NCBI GenBank assembly: GCA_003427395.1
Contig: BFEA01000223.1
Location: forward strand, 1,462,298-1,492,670
Origin: Chara braunii
Lineage: Eukaryota > Streptophyta > Charophyceae > Charales > Characeae
Length of the DNA stretch: 30,373 nt
Direction: 5' to 3'
Shown: one piece after another, positions 1 through 9,764 of the stretch
Layout: every line of letters begins with the position of its first letter
Numbering within the stretch: the first letter of the stretch is position 1
Notes under the pieces: generated by a model
What the model saw: only the letters and a program-made list of their open reading frames with translations
Told to the model about the DNA's origin: nothing
Database searches by the model: none
Translations under genes and position numbers: made by a program

Positions 1-101
1 AGTGCCACGTCAGCAGTGCCACGTCAGCAGTGCCACGTCAGCAGTGCCACGTCAGCAGTGCCACGTCAGCAGTGCCACGTCAGCAACAGTGCCACATCAG
101 C
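1..101 (+). repeat. 14-bp tandem repeat in the gag leader
   Basis: Six perfect copies of agtgccacgtcagc occupy 1-84, followed by a 3-base interruption and a degraded copy at 88-101. The array probably continues left of the window. It lies just before the likely gag start at 116, so it is probably untranslated leader. The frame is open through it, so it could also encode a repeat-rich N-terminus. Confidence 0.85.
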
Positions 102-115
102 AGTGCCCCGCCACC

Positions 116-1714
116 ATGACAGGCTCAACTCTGGGCATGCCAGGCCAACTGGCCAACGAGTCCATTGCTGAGTACAAACAGCGGTTCCAGACTCAGCTCG
201 CACTGATCGAGGCTGAGGAACAGCGCCAGGTGGCAGCCGAGGCTGTCCGCCTACAGGCTGAAGTGGCGGCAACAGCTGAGAAGCAGCGGCTTCAGGCCGA
301 AGCAGACGCAGATACCCAGGCACGCCGCAAGGAAGCCCAGGATCTGCTACAGCGGCATGAAGCCACTAGCATCGAAAAGCTCAAGTTTTGGCACTTTGAA
401 CCATCCGAAGGGCACGATGATGCAACACCGGAGGAGCAGCACAAGGAATTCATGGCCAAGCTCGTGACCCGGTTGGTCTACACTTGTAACCACCTGCACT
501 CCGAGCTGGCGAACCTCCAGCGGGCCGTACGGAACCACAAGGCTCAGCACGAGGATGCAGCACATGCACTTGATTCCCGTGTACAGGACTTGGAGCAAAC
601 TGCACCAAGACCGGAGGCTGGCGAGTCCAGCAGTGCACCCTCTGCCCGCCAACTGGAGGAACGAGTTGATCACGTAGTCGCAATGCTCGGCGACATCAGT
701 ACCTTCGCTGCACCAGCCACCATCAGCAATCAGCTGGACACCTTGAAGACCGAGGTTCAGCAACTGCACCAGCTGCCTAACAAGGATGGCAACGCCGTGC
801 AGCACTACAAGATGTCGACATTCCAGATCGAGAAGTTCGATGATTATACACATCAAGACCCGGTCCTCTGGTGGGAGGGCTTTACAACGCAACTTCGGAT
901 TCTGTTCGTCGCCAAGCACACGTACATTGGCGCACTGTTCCTCAACTCAAAGGGCGGATGCCATATCTAGTTGAGCCACCTGGCAACCGTCCACGGCGTC
1001 GACGTCGCAGATCTGAAAGATAAGATCTCTTGGGAAGAGCTAACACGGCTATGGAAGAAGCGGCTCATCGTGGACGACGCCCCGGCGTTCGCCATCAACC
1101 GCCTCTTCGCTATGACGCAAGGCAACACATCGACACGTGACTGGCTCACGGAATGGCAAAAGGTCGCGGCAACGCCCGATCTTGACTTGCCATTTTCGCA
1201 TCTGCGCCGCGAGTTCTACAACCGGTCATGTGCCGCCTTGAGCCTTGCACTTGGTGATCGCGAGCAATACGCGACCTTCGCCGAAATCATCGACAAGGCA
1301 AGGGAGATCATCAAGACCAATAGGACAGCTGCACATGAGAAATCAGCATGGCAGCCAACCTATGTGGAGAAGGTGAAAACTGGTCCGCGGCCGCAGCATG
1401 TCGCTGCAGTCCAATCGGACAACATTGTGGAAGACCCGGCAGCCACCCAAGCGTCACGTGAGGGAGATCAGGTGGCTGCTGTCCAGCCGCGAAGCAACAA
1501 CAAGTCCCGAGGGAACGGGAAGGCAAAAACCGCATCGCCGACCGGAAACGGACAGCCAGCACCATGGGTCAAGTTTCACTTGACCGAGGCAGAATACAAG
1601 TGGCGCGGCCGCTACGATTGCTGCTATTGGTGCAACAGCACCAAGCACAAGACCTCCCAATGCCCGGATCAAGGCAAGGAGGATGTTCGGCCTCGTATCA
1701 ACTCGGGAAACTGA
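116..1714 (+). pseudogene. gag: gag polyprotein (capsid and nucleocapsid) with one in-frame stop
   Basis: The start chosen is the ATG at 116, in a strong context (gccaccATGa) directly after the leader repeat. The first part is rich in Ala, Glu and Gln (coiled-coil-like, about 180-370). The middle matches a retrotransposon capsid: an aromatic WWEGF-type motif near 870-885 and, after the stop, a WLTEWQK/FYNRS region. Near the C-terminus a perfect CCHC zinc knuckle (C-x2-C-x4-H-x4-C) is encoded at 1622-1663, typical of nucleocapsid RNA binding. A TAG at 968-970 interrupts the frame and the same frame continues directly after it, so this is one gene with a nonsense mutation, not two. The frame ends at a TGA (1712-1714) immediately after a slippery heptamer. 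Confidence 0.85.
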
Positions 1715-1754
1715 GTTCCGCGGGAGGTGAGGCGACTCCACCTCTCACTCCGCC
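1705..1754 (+). promoter_or_regulatory. candidate -1 ribosomal frameshift signal between gag and pol
   Basis: The heptamer GGGAAAC lies at 1705-1711 and is read in the gag frame as G GGA AAC, the X XXY YYZ phase required for simultaneous slippage. The gag stop TGA follows at once. A -1 slip makes the next codon CTG at 1711-1713, the pol frame, which stays open to 2496. After an 8-base spacer, GAGGTG (1724-1729) can pair with CACCTC (1739-1744). The outer GCGG (1720-1723) can pair with CCGC (1750-1753). Alternatively the loop bases GGCG (1731-1734) can pair with CGCC (1751-1754) to form an H-type pseudoknot. Slip site, phase, spacer and structure are read from sequence; activity is inferred. 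Confidence 0.7.
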
Positions 1755-2499
1755 AGATTCGGCCGCCTTGCTAGCGGCCTCCTACACATCTGGGGAGGAT
1801 GCGAATGTCGCAAGTTCTCGGTACACTTACGAGGACTATGCTGTCCACTTGGTCCCACCGTTGGACCAACCGCTCCACGTGCAACAATCTACCGCATGCA
1901 CGGTCTCACTACCATCGGCAACCGAGTCGGCAGCTTCGCCGCCATCTATAGCCGGGGATTCGACGATATGGTCAAGACTTGAAGAGCTCAACCCGTTGAT
2001 ATTTGCGGACTTCCAATGGATGCCCCTTCCCCGGTCCGGTCGATTGACGAAACCGCATTGCAACGTGCTCATGGCACAATTGCGGGATTATTTGCATACT
2101 GCAGTACCAACTCTGTTGATGGACACCGGAGTAGAGGTTGTCAACCTTCACGCCTGCATTGCGAAGATCGACCACGAGTTCAAGACACAACGGTACGACA
2201 ACATCGACGCACCATTGTTATATGTACGCATTCAGATCGGAGAGGCGACCTGCAACGCTTTGATCGATTGCGGAGCATCTCGCAACTACATGAGCCAGGA
2301 CTTTATGGTACGCGCCGGCCTTGGCCCACGCGTCCGGAGGAAGTCCCAGCCTACGCAAGTCACATTGGCAGACGGTCACACGCACAAGTCAATCGACCGG
2401 TGCATAGATGACCTCCCCGTGTACTTTGCCCCCCATGCAAGCGAGGCGGTGTCCTTCGATATCTTGGACACCAAATTCGACATGATCATGGGCATGTGA
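1711..2499 (+). CDS. pol: pol N-terminal part: retropepsin-like aspartic protease
   Basis: This is the pol frame entered by the presumed -1 slip. It overlaps gag by only a few bases if frameshifting is the entry route, although the frame is open from further upstream. The protease core begins near 2215. The catalytic motif is Asp-Cys-Gly-Ala (GAT at 2266-2268) instead of the usual D-[ST]-G-A; a Cys variant of this position occurs in some plant Ty3 proteases. The second signature, a hydrophobic stretch ending Met-Gly-Met, is at 2482-2496. A TGA at 2497-2499 then interrupts the conserved GM-x-WLR block. The downstream RT frame is the same frame, so the stop is a point lesion (for example TCA to TGA) within one polyprotein. 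Confidence 0.8.
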   Translation: MSSAGGEATPPLTPPDSAALLAASYTSGEDANVASSRYTYEDYAVHLVPPLDQPLHVQQSTACTVSLPSATESAASPPSIAGDSTIWSRLEELNPLIFADFQWMPLPRSGRLTKPHCNVLMAQLRDYLHTAVPTLLMDTGVEVVNLHACIAKIDHEFKTQRYDNIDAPLLYVRIQIGEATCNALIDCGASRNYMSQDFMVRAGLGPRVRRKSQPTQVTLADGHTHKSIDRCIDDLPVYFAPHASEAVSFDILDTKFDMIMGM

Positions 2500-2523
2500 T
2501 GGCTGCGAAGCGAGGATCACCCG

Positions 2524-5376
2524 GTGAACTTCTACCGCCGCACCGTTCACGTTCGTGATCGGAATGGAGTACTAGTCCCATGCACGGTGGCTCCTCCTCA
2601 CCCTTCGATCAACTGCCACGTGGTGTCCGCCGCAAGCATGCGAGTTTCCATCATCAGAGACGACATCGAGGAGATGGGGGTGTGTTTTCTCCACGCCCTC
2701 CCGCCCCATGACGCTTCATCGACGGACTCATCTTCGGACCCACGCATCACCGAACTTCTCGACGCCTACGGCGACGTGTTCGAAGGCCCGCACGGAGTAG
2801 TACCGGATCGGCCCATCCGCCACGAGATCATCCTCGAGGACGGGGTTGTACATCCGCGTGGTTGCATCTACCGAATGAGCGAGGAAGAGTTAAGTGTGCT
2901 GCAGGCACAACTCGACGACCTTCAGGAGAAAGGCTGGATTCGGCCTAGCTCATCGCCATATGGTGCTCCTGTTCTCTTCATCCGAAAGAAGAACAAGGAT
3001 TTGCGGTTGTGCATCGATTATCGCAAGCTCAACGCGCAAACGATCAGAAACGTCGGCCCTCTTCCACGCATCGACGACCTTCTCCAACGGCTGGGCGGCA
3101 CCAAGTTCTTCTCCAAGCTTGACCTCAAGTCGGGATATCACCAACTCGAGATTCGGCAGGAGGATCGCTACAAGACCACGTTTAAGACGCGATATGGGCA
3201 TTTCGAATGGTTGGTTATGCCATTTGGCCTTACGAATGCCCCGGCCACTTTCCAAGCGGCTATGACAACGGAGTTCCGACACATTCTGGATCGATTCGTA
3301 CTTATCTACCTCGACGACATTTTGGTGTACAATCGGAGTTTGGACGAGCATGTGGAGCACCTGCGCACCGTTTTGGAGCGGCTACGACAAGCCAAGTACA
3401 AAGCCAACCGCGACAAATGCGAATTCGCATGGCAAGAGTTGGAGTACTTGGGACATTATGTGACGCCGCAAGGCATCCGTCCGCTTGCGGACAAGATCGA
3501 GGCCCTCCGCGTATGGCTCGAGCCCACCACCACGGACGTCCGTTCATTCATGGGGTTGGCGGGCTACTATCAGCGATTCATCACCGGGTACTCAAGAATT
3601 GCTGCACCTAAGACGAGATTACAATCGCCAAAGGTGCCATTCGTATTCGATGACGACGCACGCCGATCATTCCAAGCACTTAAGACGGCCATGCTCATGG
3701 CACCCGTCCTTAGCATCTATGACCCCATCCTGCCTACGAGAGTGACAACTGATGCTTCCGACTATGGTATTGGGGCAGTCTTGGAACAACACGACGGCGA
3801 CGACTGGCACCCTGTGGAGTATTTCAGCCACAAAGTGCCTCCCATCAATTCGCTTGATGATGCAAGGAAGAAGGAGCTGCTCGCGTTCGTGATGGCTCTC
3901 AAGCGATGGTGGCACTTCCTCCTTCGGCGTCGTAGGTTCACATGGATCACGGACAACAACCCATTGACCTGCTACAAGACGCAGGATACAGTGAGCAGCA
4001 CAATCAGACGATGGATGTACTTCATCGACCAATTTGACTTCACACCGAAACATCTCCCCGACTTCTCCAATCGCGCAGCAGATGCACTCTCGCGAAGACC
4101 TGATCTTTGCGCAATGACCCATCATGCCTTCGCATTCGACGAGGAACTTCAGCGACACTTCATCCGGGGCTACGAGTCTGATCCGGACTTTGCCACGTTG
4201 TATGCGCAGCTATCTTCGGATCACCCGCCGGCCAGCCACTATCACATTGCCGACGGGTACTTGCTCCTCCACTCGAGAGGCAAGGACTTACTATGTGTCC
4301 CACGAGACCGTCGTCTTTGGACTCTCCTTCTCGGCGAGTACCATGACTCGCGACTCGCCGGCCATTTCGGAGTCAACCGCACTATCGCACGGCTTCGACA
4401 ACGATTCCGATGGCCCGACCTCATTACCGATGTCACTCAGTATTGCGACTCTTGCGAAGTTTGCCGACGAAGCAAGCCCCGCAATCGCAACCCCTACNGC
4501 GAGTTGCGCCCGATGCCTATCCCACNGGAACCCGGCCTCTCCATTGCCATGGATGTCACCGGACCATTTCCCCGCGATCGCCTCGGGCACGACGGCATCC
4601 TCACGGTTGTGGACCGATTGAGTAAGTACGCGCGTTTTCTCCCTTGCAAGTACTACTCCACGGCTCCCGAGCTGGCCCGCCTCTTGCACACCGGTTGGAT
4701 TTGCGGCCACGGTGTACTGGAAGACATAGTTAGCGACCGCGACACTCGCTTCATGTCGACATTTTGGACTGCTCTCATGCAGGAGTCCGGCACGAAGATG
4801 AAACCAGGTTCGGCTCGGCATCCACAGACGGACATGCAAACGGAGCGCGCACATCAAACCGCCCAAATGATGCTTCGTACGCTCATCCGTCCGGACCAGA
4901 AAGATTGGGTTGACCGCCTCCCCGACATCGAGTTCGCCTACAACACTTCGGTGCACCCGGCGATCGGCGTGACTCCATTCGAGTTGCACCACGATGGACG
5001 GAAAGGTCGTATCTTCGCCGACCTTCTCCTACCACGACTAGCCGACATCGACACCGCTTGCTCTCCCGCTTCCGTCCGGAAGTACAGGGAATTGCTGGCT
5101 CAAGGCCACGCCAATATGCAAAAGGCTAAAGTCCGCATGCAGCAGCAAGCCAACAGGCGTCGCGTGCCATGTCCCATCCGCGTTTGGGTCTCCGCGGAAG
5201 AGTTTGCACTGGAACAAGATGTTTCACGCAAACTGCTTCCCAAGTGGTTTGGACCATGGCCCGTAACATCAACCGCGGGCGATGAGCCCGATGGCTCTTC
5301 ATTTGTGATCAACATCCCCCCGCATATGATGGTCCATCCAGTCTTTCACGCCTCGAAGCTGGCATACACCACCTAA
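2524..5376 (+). CDS. pol: pol: reverse transcriptase, RNase H and integrase
   Basis: Coordinates cover the 950-codon stretch after the 2497 stop; it is the C-terminal part of the polyprotein, not a separate gene. RT covers about residues 110-340: a KLDLKSGYHQ block, MPFGLTNAPATFQ, and the YLDD catalytic box at 262-265. RNase H follows with D410, E451, D477 and D520, all four acidic residues present. Integrase has an HHCC zinc site (H607, H614, C644, C647; H-x6-H-x29-C-x2-C) and a D677, D738, E774 triad with the standard D,D(35)E spacing. The end has the usual VHPVFHASKL block. Two ambiguous bases (4498, 4526) give undefined residues. Apart from the upstream stop, every catalytic residue inspected is intact. 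Confidence 0.93.
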   Translation: MNFYRRTVHVRDRNGVLVPCTVAPPHPSINCHVVSAASMRVSIIRDDIEEMGVCFLHALPPHDASSTDSSSDPRITELLDAYGDVFEGPHGVVPDRPIRHEIILEDGVVHPRGCIYRMSEEELSVLQAQLDDLQEKGWIRPSSSPYGAPVLFIRKKNKDLRLCIDYRKLNAQTIRNVGPLPRIDDLLQRLGGTKFFSKLDLKSGYHQLEIRQEDRYKTTFKTRYGHFEWLVMPFGLTNAPATFQAAMTTEFRHILDRFVLIYLDDILVYNRSLDEHVEHLRTVLERLRQAKYKANRDKCEFAWQELEYLGHYVTPQGIRPLADKIEALRVWLEPTTTDVRSFMGLAGYYQRFITGYSRIAAPKTRLQSPKVPFVFDDDARRSFQALKTAMLMAPVLSIYDPILPTRVTTDASDYGIGAVLEQHDGDDWHPVEYFSHKVPPINSLDDARKKELLAFVMALKRWWHFLLRRRRFTWITDNNPLTCYKTQDTVSSTIRRWMYFIDQFDFTPKHLPDFSNRAADALSRRPDLCAMTHHAFAFDEELQRHFIRGYESDPDFATLYAQLSSDHPPASHYHIADGYLLLHSRGKDLLCVPRDRRLWTLLLGEYHDSRLAGHFGVNRTIARLRQRFRWPDLITDVTQYCDSCEVCRRSKPRNRNPYXELRPMPIPXEPGLSIAMDVTGPFPRDRLGHDGILTVVDRLSKYARFLPCKYYSTAPELARLLHTGWICGHGVLEDIVSDRDTRFMSTFWTALMQESGTKMKPGSARHPQTDMQTERAHQTAQMMLRTLIRPDQKDWVDRLPDIEFAYNTSVHPAIGVTPFELHHDGRKGRIFADLLLPRLADIDTACSPASVRKYRELLAQGHANMQKAKVRMQQQANRRRVPCPIRVWVSAEEFALEQDVSRKLLPKWFGPWPVTSTAGDEPDGSSFVINIPPHMMVHPVFHASKLAYTT

Positions 5377-5677
5377 GAGCGACGACTTTTAGGGTCGATG
5401 ATCGCAGGACCCTCCATCTATGGATGGTCATCAGGAAGTTGACCGCGTCATCACGGATCGCAAGTACGGCAGTAAGCCTTGACAGTACAAAGTTACATTC
5501 AAAGCATGCGATCCCGACGACACTCGGTGGATTTCAGGAACAGATTTGAAAGCATCCGCACCTCTGATCTACGCTCACTACGAGCGACAAAGGTTAGCTC
5601 AAGGAACTTCACGACCTGCCCCTCCCACCCGGACTGTGGTCCCTCCCTCAGACAGGCAGCTTCGCCCTCGCAGGTAA
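5377..5677 (+). pseudogene. integrase C-terminal chromodomain remnant
   Basis: Just after the pol stop, the frame one base over (from about 5402) encodes a chromodomain-like segment: an EVDRVITDRKYG start at 5435, a TGA at 5480-5482, then YKVTFKA, a DDTRWISGTDL block and an aromatic helix, ending at TAA 5675-5677. This fits the beta-strand plus W-E/D-P-x-x-L layout of chromodomains at the C-terminus of chromovirus integrases. It is disabled by a frame change near 5374 and stops at about 5393, 5399 and 5480. The 5480 TGA is consistent with CGA to TGA, a C-to-T change. Confidence 0.7.
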
Positions 5678-5689
5678 GCTCGGTCTTTC

Positions 5690-5704
5690 AAGGAGGGGGG
5701 GGGG
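5690..5704 (+). other. polypurine tract preceding 3' LTR
   Basis: A run of 15 purines (aaggag followed by G residues) sits 12 bases after the chromodomain reading frame and directly before a TG dinucleotide. This is the expected place for the plus-strand primer of reverse transcription. Confidence 0.7.
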
Positions 5705-6773
5705 TGGCATACTGCGTAGCCACACGGGCCTGCAGGGCCTGTCCCACATTCTCAGCCTAAAAGCCTAGAAATAAGGGCTTACAGGCCCCGTGTCGTTTCA
5801 GCCTGAACGACTGAAAACGAGGGCCTGCAGGCCCTATGTCGTTTCAGCCTAAAACAGGGCTTTTCAGCCTGAAACGGAGGGCCACTTTCGGGCCCTCATA
5901 AGATCGACCTACCCTAACACTCGGACACAAAACCAGGGTTTCGGGAACAGGCTATTTCTGGCCTGTTCCCACGACAGCCTCAAGCAGGAGCTGCAGCAGC
6001 AGCCCCTGACTCCCTTCGGCATTGGCAAGAGCAGTCTCCTGGACTGCCTCACCCTGCAGTCAGGAGGCAGGCCCAAAAGTACATAGGGAGTTCCCATGCA
6101 CTTCACGGGTAGGTAGTTGGACAGAAGGCAGGAGTAGTCTTTAGGATTCGGCCGCAGCACTCAGGAGGAGCGCTGCAGGAGCAGCTTAGCGCTAGCAGTA
6201 GTCTTCAGCGTTGGGCGCTAGTAGCAGTAGCAGTAGTCTTCAGCGCTGGGCGCTAATAGGTGGTAGTAGCAGTGTTGGAGAGAGATGGCTAGCGGAGGCC
6301 AACGAGACTTACCTGTGGCGCCATAGCTCCAGCTCCATCTTCGAGGTACCTTCATCAAGGCGCCAACTTCACAGGTTACTACCGGACTGAGAGAGAGAGA
6401 AGAGAGAGTTCTTCTTCTTCCTCTTCTACGTCCACCATCTCTTCTTCACCCTCCCACTACCTGACTTCTCAGTATCAGCAGACTACGACAAAGAGAGAGA
6501 GAGTGTGACTTGAGACTTGACGACATTGGATCCAGACTCGACATTGGGATTCAGACATTTTGATGAGGGACTATTTGGGCTCGTGCCGAAGACTTGGTGT
6601 TGACGACATTCCCATCTTCCCCTTTTCTTCGTCTAACCCCCCGCTTCTTCGTCTGTGTATGGTTGGGGCGGGCGCATTCTTCCTGTGTGAGCGCCAGACC
6701 CATTCACACCATGGAGTGATGATGATGATGATGTATGTTCAGGGCTGCACTGCAATATTGATTGTTCGGATCA
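5705..6773 (+). repeat. probable 3' LTR
   Basis: The block starts TGGCATAC straight after the polypurine tract. A plausible end is the CA at 6772-6773, followed by TTGGTATC, which resembles the beginning of a tRNA-Met primer site. Inside, the module tgtcgtttcagcct recurs at about 5792 and 5838, with a related ttttcagcctgaaac near 5861, and a gggcctgcaggccc palindrome lies near 5822. Short (GA)n runs at 6390-6408 and 6490-6505 are typical of a transcribed R/U5 region. No second LTR lies in the window, so both ends are inferred. Confidence 0.45.
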
Positions 6774-7017
6774 TTGGTATCTAAGTCATCCGCTACGCTA
6801 TCTTGTACTTTGTATTGAGAGGTCGGTTCTTGTTCTGGTCTGCACCGTTACAGTATGCAACAATGCAGGACATGCTAGGAGAGGATGTGGCGGGTGATGG
6901 CATCGGGGATAGTCCATGCAGCAGAGACACATAATTTCTATGACAGCTTCCCGGAAACATTGATGACACATGGCATGTTGCTGATATCTTAGGACGAAAG
7001 CAAGTTGACGTTTGCAA
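6774..7017. other. no gene seen
   Basis: About 240 bases between the presumed LTR end and the 270-bp repeat cluster. I see no convincing coding sequence or repeat. Short open frames on the minus strand here have no recognisable motif. Confidence 0.4.
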
Positions 7018-7796
7018 TTATTTAAGCATGGCATGGCAAGGCCACAACGGCACACTGGGCAAGTAAGTAGAGCGTGCGGGGGATGAGTACAAGAGAATGG
7101 GTCACAATTTTTGCAGCAGCGACCATCCCTTCATAGTGTTCAGAGCAGAGGCTATGTCGTGTGCATGCTAACCGAACTGTAGTTGTGTGGGGACAGAATG
7201 GCATGGCAAAGCCACCAAAGGGGCCCTTTCACTGCCTGTGGCAGAATTCATCCGATCTACACAGGGAATGGGTCACCGTTTTCGCACTTATTTAAGCATG
7301 GCATGTCAAGGCCACAACGACACACTGGCAAGTAATTAGAGGGTGGGCGGAATACGTACAAGAGAATGGGTCACAGTTTTCACGGCAGCAACCATCCCTT
7401 CATAGTCTTCAGAGCAGAGGCAATGGCGTATGTACGCTAACCGAACTGTAGCTGCGTGGGGACAAACTGGCATGACAGAGCCACCATCCTCTGGAGGGGC
7501 CTTTTCACTGTCTGTGGTAGAATCCATCCGATCTACATAGGGAATGGGTCACAGTTTTCGCCGCAACGACCATCCCTTCATAGTGTTCAGAGCAGAGACT
7601 ATGCCGTATGCATGCTAACCGAACTGTAGTTGTGGGGGGGGAGAGACTAGACTATTCCGTATGCATGCTAACCGAACTGTAGTTGTGGGGGGGGAGAGAC
7701 TATGTTGTGTGCATGCTAACCGAACCGTAGCTGTGTGGGGACAGAATGGCATGGCAGAGCCACCATCCTCTGAAGGGGCCCTTTCACTATGGCAGC
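7018..7796. repeat. 270-bp tandem repeat cluster with an inner 50-bp triplication
   Basis: One unit begins tttaagcatggcatgg at 7021 and again at 7291, a 270-base period. Later partial units share gaatgggtcaca (7096, 7364, 7541), the catcccttcatag block and the ccgaactgtag block. From 7600 to 7735 a segment of about 50 bases containing gcatgctaaccgaactgtag recurs at 7610, 7663 and, with one change, 7711. The right edge, ending in ctttcactatggcag, meets the integrase end of the minus-strand element. No open frame runs through it convincingly. It may be the remains of that element's 3' region or an independent satellite-like array. Confidence 0.75.
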
Positions 7797-8933
7797 TTCA
7801 CACGAAAGTTGACCGGACTAGCGAAAATATCAGAACCGGCGGCTTGAAGGATGTGGCATGTGCCGAAGAAGCGACGCCTAAACTTACGAAGCGTATCCGC
7901 TCCGAGTTGCAAGTAACAAGCATCGATGAGCACATCATCACCGACTTTGAATGGATGATCTATTCACGATCGGTTTGCTGGTGCGGCCATGCGAGTCTGA
8001 GGGGCAACTATGCTCTCGTGTGCGTGCTTTATAAGTGTTGCCATATTTGCGACCCGGGTGTCAAGCGCAGGACAATGAGTGTCTGGGTGCAATCACAACA
8101 GTCGCAGAAAATCCGCGAGGGTGATAGCCGAGGTCGCAATAAAATGGCAACATCCCCGTAGCTCGCGAAACGGTGTGGCTGTAAGTAATTTCTGCGTGGG
8201 CTAAGTGTAAGTCCGACTGCTGGTCATCCGTAACAAACTTTCAGAGGATATTATCGAGATTTTTTGTGTTGACCTCAGTCTAACCATCCGTCTAAGGGTG
8301 GTAAGGCAAGAGAAGTGGAGCTGAGATCCATACACGTTGTGTAGGCGTCGCCAGAATTTGCTGGTAAAGCGCGGGTCGCGGTCGCAAATGGTGTTTGTGA
8401 CCTTTCACGAGTCGGTCGAAGACGATGTCAACAACCTCAAGAGCGATAATGCGATAGCGACACTGAGTGCATGACGACCAAGATAGCATCATGACCGCGC
8501 TCGGTTGGAGGGTGGAGGGGACCAACAAAATCCATAGAGATGGACTGCCAACGACCCTCAAGTATGGACAGAGGTTGTTGTAACCCATCGGGAATGTGGT
8601 CTACATTGCATACCTCTTGGCAGGTAGGACACTCCTGGACGTAGCTCATGACATTTCCTTACATTTGGGTCACTCGTACACACAACTAATGTGAACCAAC
8701 GTCTTTCAAAAGCCCATATGACCCGCAGTTGCCTGGTCATGGAACTCGGCTACGACCTAAACACGAAGTTGTCTAGTGGAGGGAACGCAGATATGTGGGT
8801 CTCGACGACCACATGCGAGTACACAAGGTCGTTCTCACGAGGGAGTATGAAGGAACGGGCTTGCCACTCCGCAGTCTCGCGTGGATGTCATGATAATCTG
8901 GGTAGTAGTAGTATTGGGTGCGAAACTCGACGG
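7797..8933 (-). pseudogene. integrase remnant of the minus-strand element
   Basis: The minus strand encodes a CPTCQEV zinc-site end and a SMDFVGPL block with the first core Asp (within 8649-8437). A ruined second-Asp region and a YHP-x-TDG-x-TE block with two stops lie near 8265-8290. Then come a TYSHTVSRATGM-like segment (near 8150-8200) and a C-terminal DVLIDA...LRKFRRRFFG segment ending about 7798. Several frames are needed to follow it, so many indels have accumulated. Confidence 0.75.
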
Positions 8934-9577
8934 TTACCGGATAATGGACAGTGGTAATTGAAATGGCAGCGAGCTGGATCTGCTCCCGATTGTGGTCAGG
9001 GCGGCGAGATAAGGCATCAGCGGCGCGGTTGTTTCACCCTTGATAAGCTGACTGGTGAAACTGAAGTCAGATAAGTCGCGCCACCAACGTGCCGACCGAG
9101 GGGAAAGTTTGGGCTTCGTGAGGAGAGTTTGGACAACATAGTTGTTCGTGAGCATCATGAAGGGCGCCCCGTGCGGCTAATGATGCCAGTGTCAGGTGGT
9201 ATAAACTATTGTGATAACCTCACGTTTATCGGCAGTGTAGTTTATCTCAACAGACAATAACTGATGGGAGTAGAAAGCGATCGAACAATCCTCAACACGA
9301 GCCTTGATACTCCCATCCTCCATGATGGTCAGAGAATAAGTAAGAAGAGGACTGTCACTGAAGGGAAGTGGTGGAAAGGTAGCCGTCAGTCAAGAAGCAG
9401 TGTCAACAGGAGGGGGAGGAAAGTAGGGAACACGGGGATAAGGCGAATCAGGTGTAGTGGGAACACCTGGGAGAGTACAACTCCTCTTGCAAAATCTGAC
9501 GCATCGGTGGTGACTATGAAAGGACGATCAAAATGAGGGATGCGAAGTACCGACGCACAAGTCACTGCCTTCCTCAC
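8934..9577 (-). pseudogene. RNase H remnant of the minus-strand element
   Basis: A FIVTTDASDFARGVVLSQ block (inside 9577-9386) carries the first RNase H Asp. The minus strand at 9158-8934 encodes a LLTKPKLSPRSARWW region followed by a KGETT/PLMPYLA stretch, the position of the usual N-x-A-D-A-L-S-R motif, whose last Asp is lost here. The frame is broken between the two blocks. Confidence 0.7.
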
Positions 9578-9764
9578 ATCAGGGTGTCCAAAACCATGAC
9601 AGGTGCTTCCGGAGGAGGGTCGAGGTAAGAACGTACGAGTATCTAGTGTATCCTCAGATGAAGTTACTGTAATTACTAAGTTTGACTGAAGCTGCTTAGC
9701 AAAGGTGGGGGCGGGTCACTCCGTGGTAGCAGCGATCTTTGCGTCGTCCATGTCGAGACCCTGG

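Larger units (their letters stand above)
1..6773 (+). mobile_element. Ty3/gypsy chromovirus-type LTR retrotransposon, 5' end outside window
   Basis: Domain order is gag, retropepsin, reverse transcriptase, RNase H, integrase, chromodomain. This is the order of Ty3/gypsy chromoviruses, which target chromatin through the integrase-linked chromodomain. The 5' LTR and primer-binding site lie left of the window. The 3' end has a G-rich polypurine tract at 5690-5704 followed by a probable LTR. The enzyme active sites are intact. The copy is nevertheless dead as it stands: in-frame stops at 968-970 (gag) and 2497-2499 (after protease), and a frame change plus stops around the chromodomain. So few lesions suggest a young copy. 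The 3' limit is uncertain because no second LTR is available for comparison. Confidence 0.9.
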
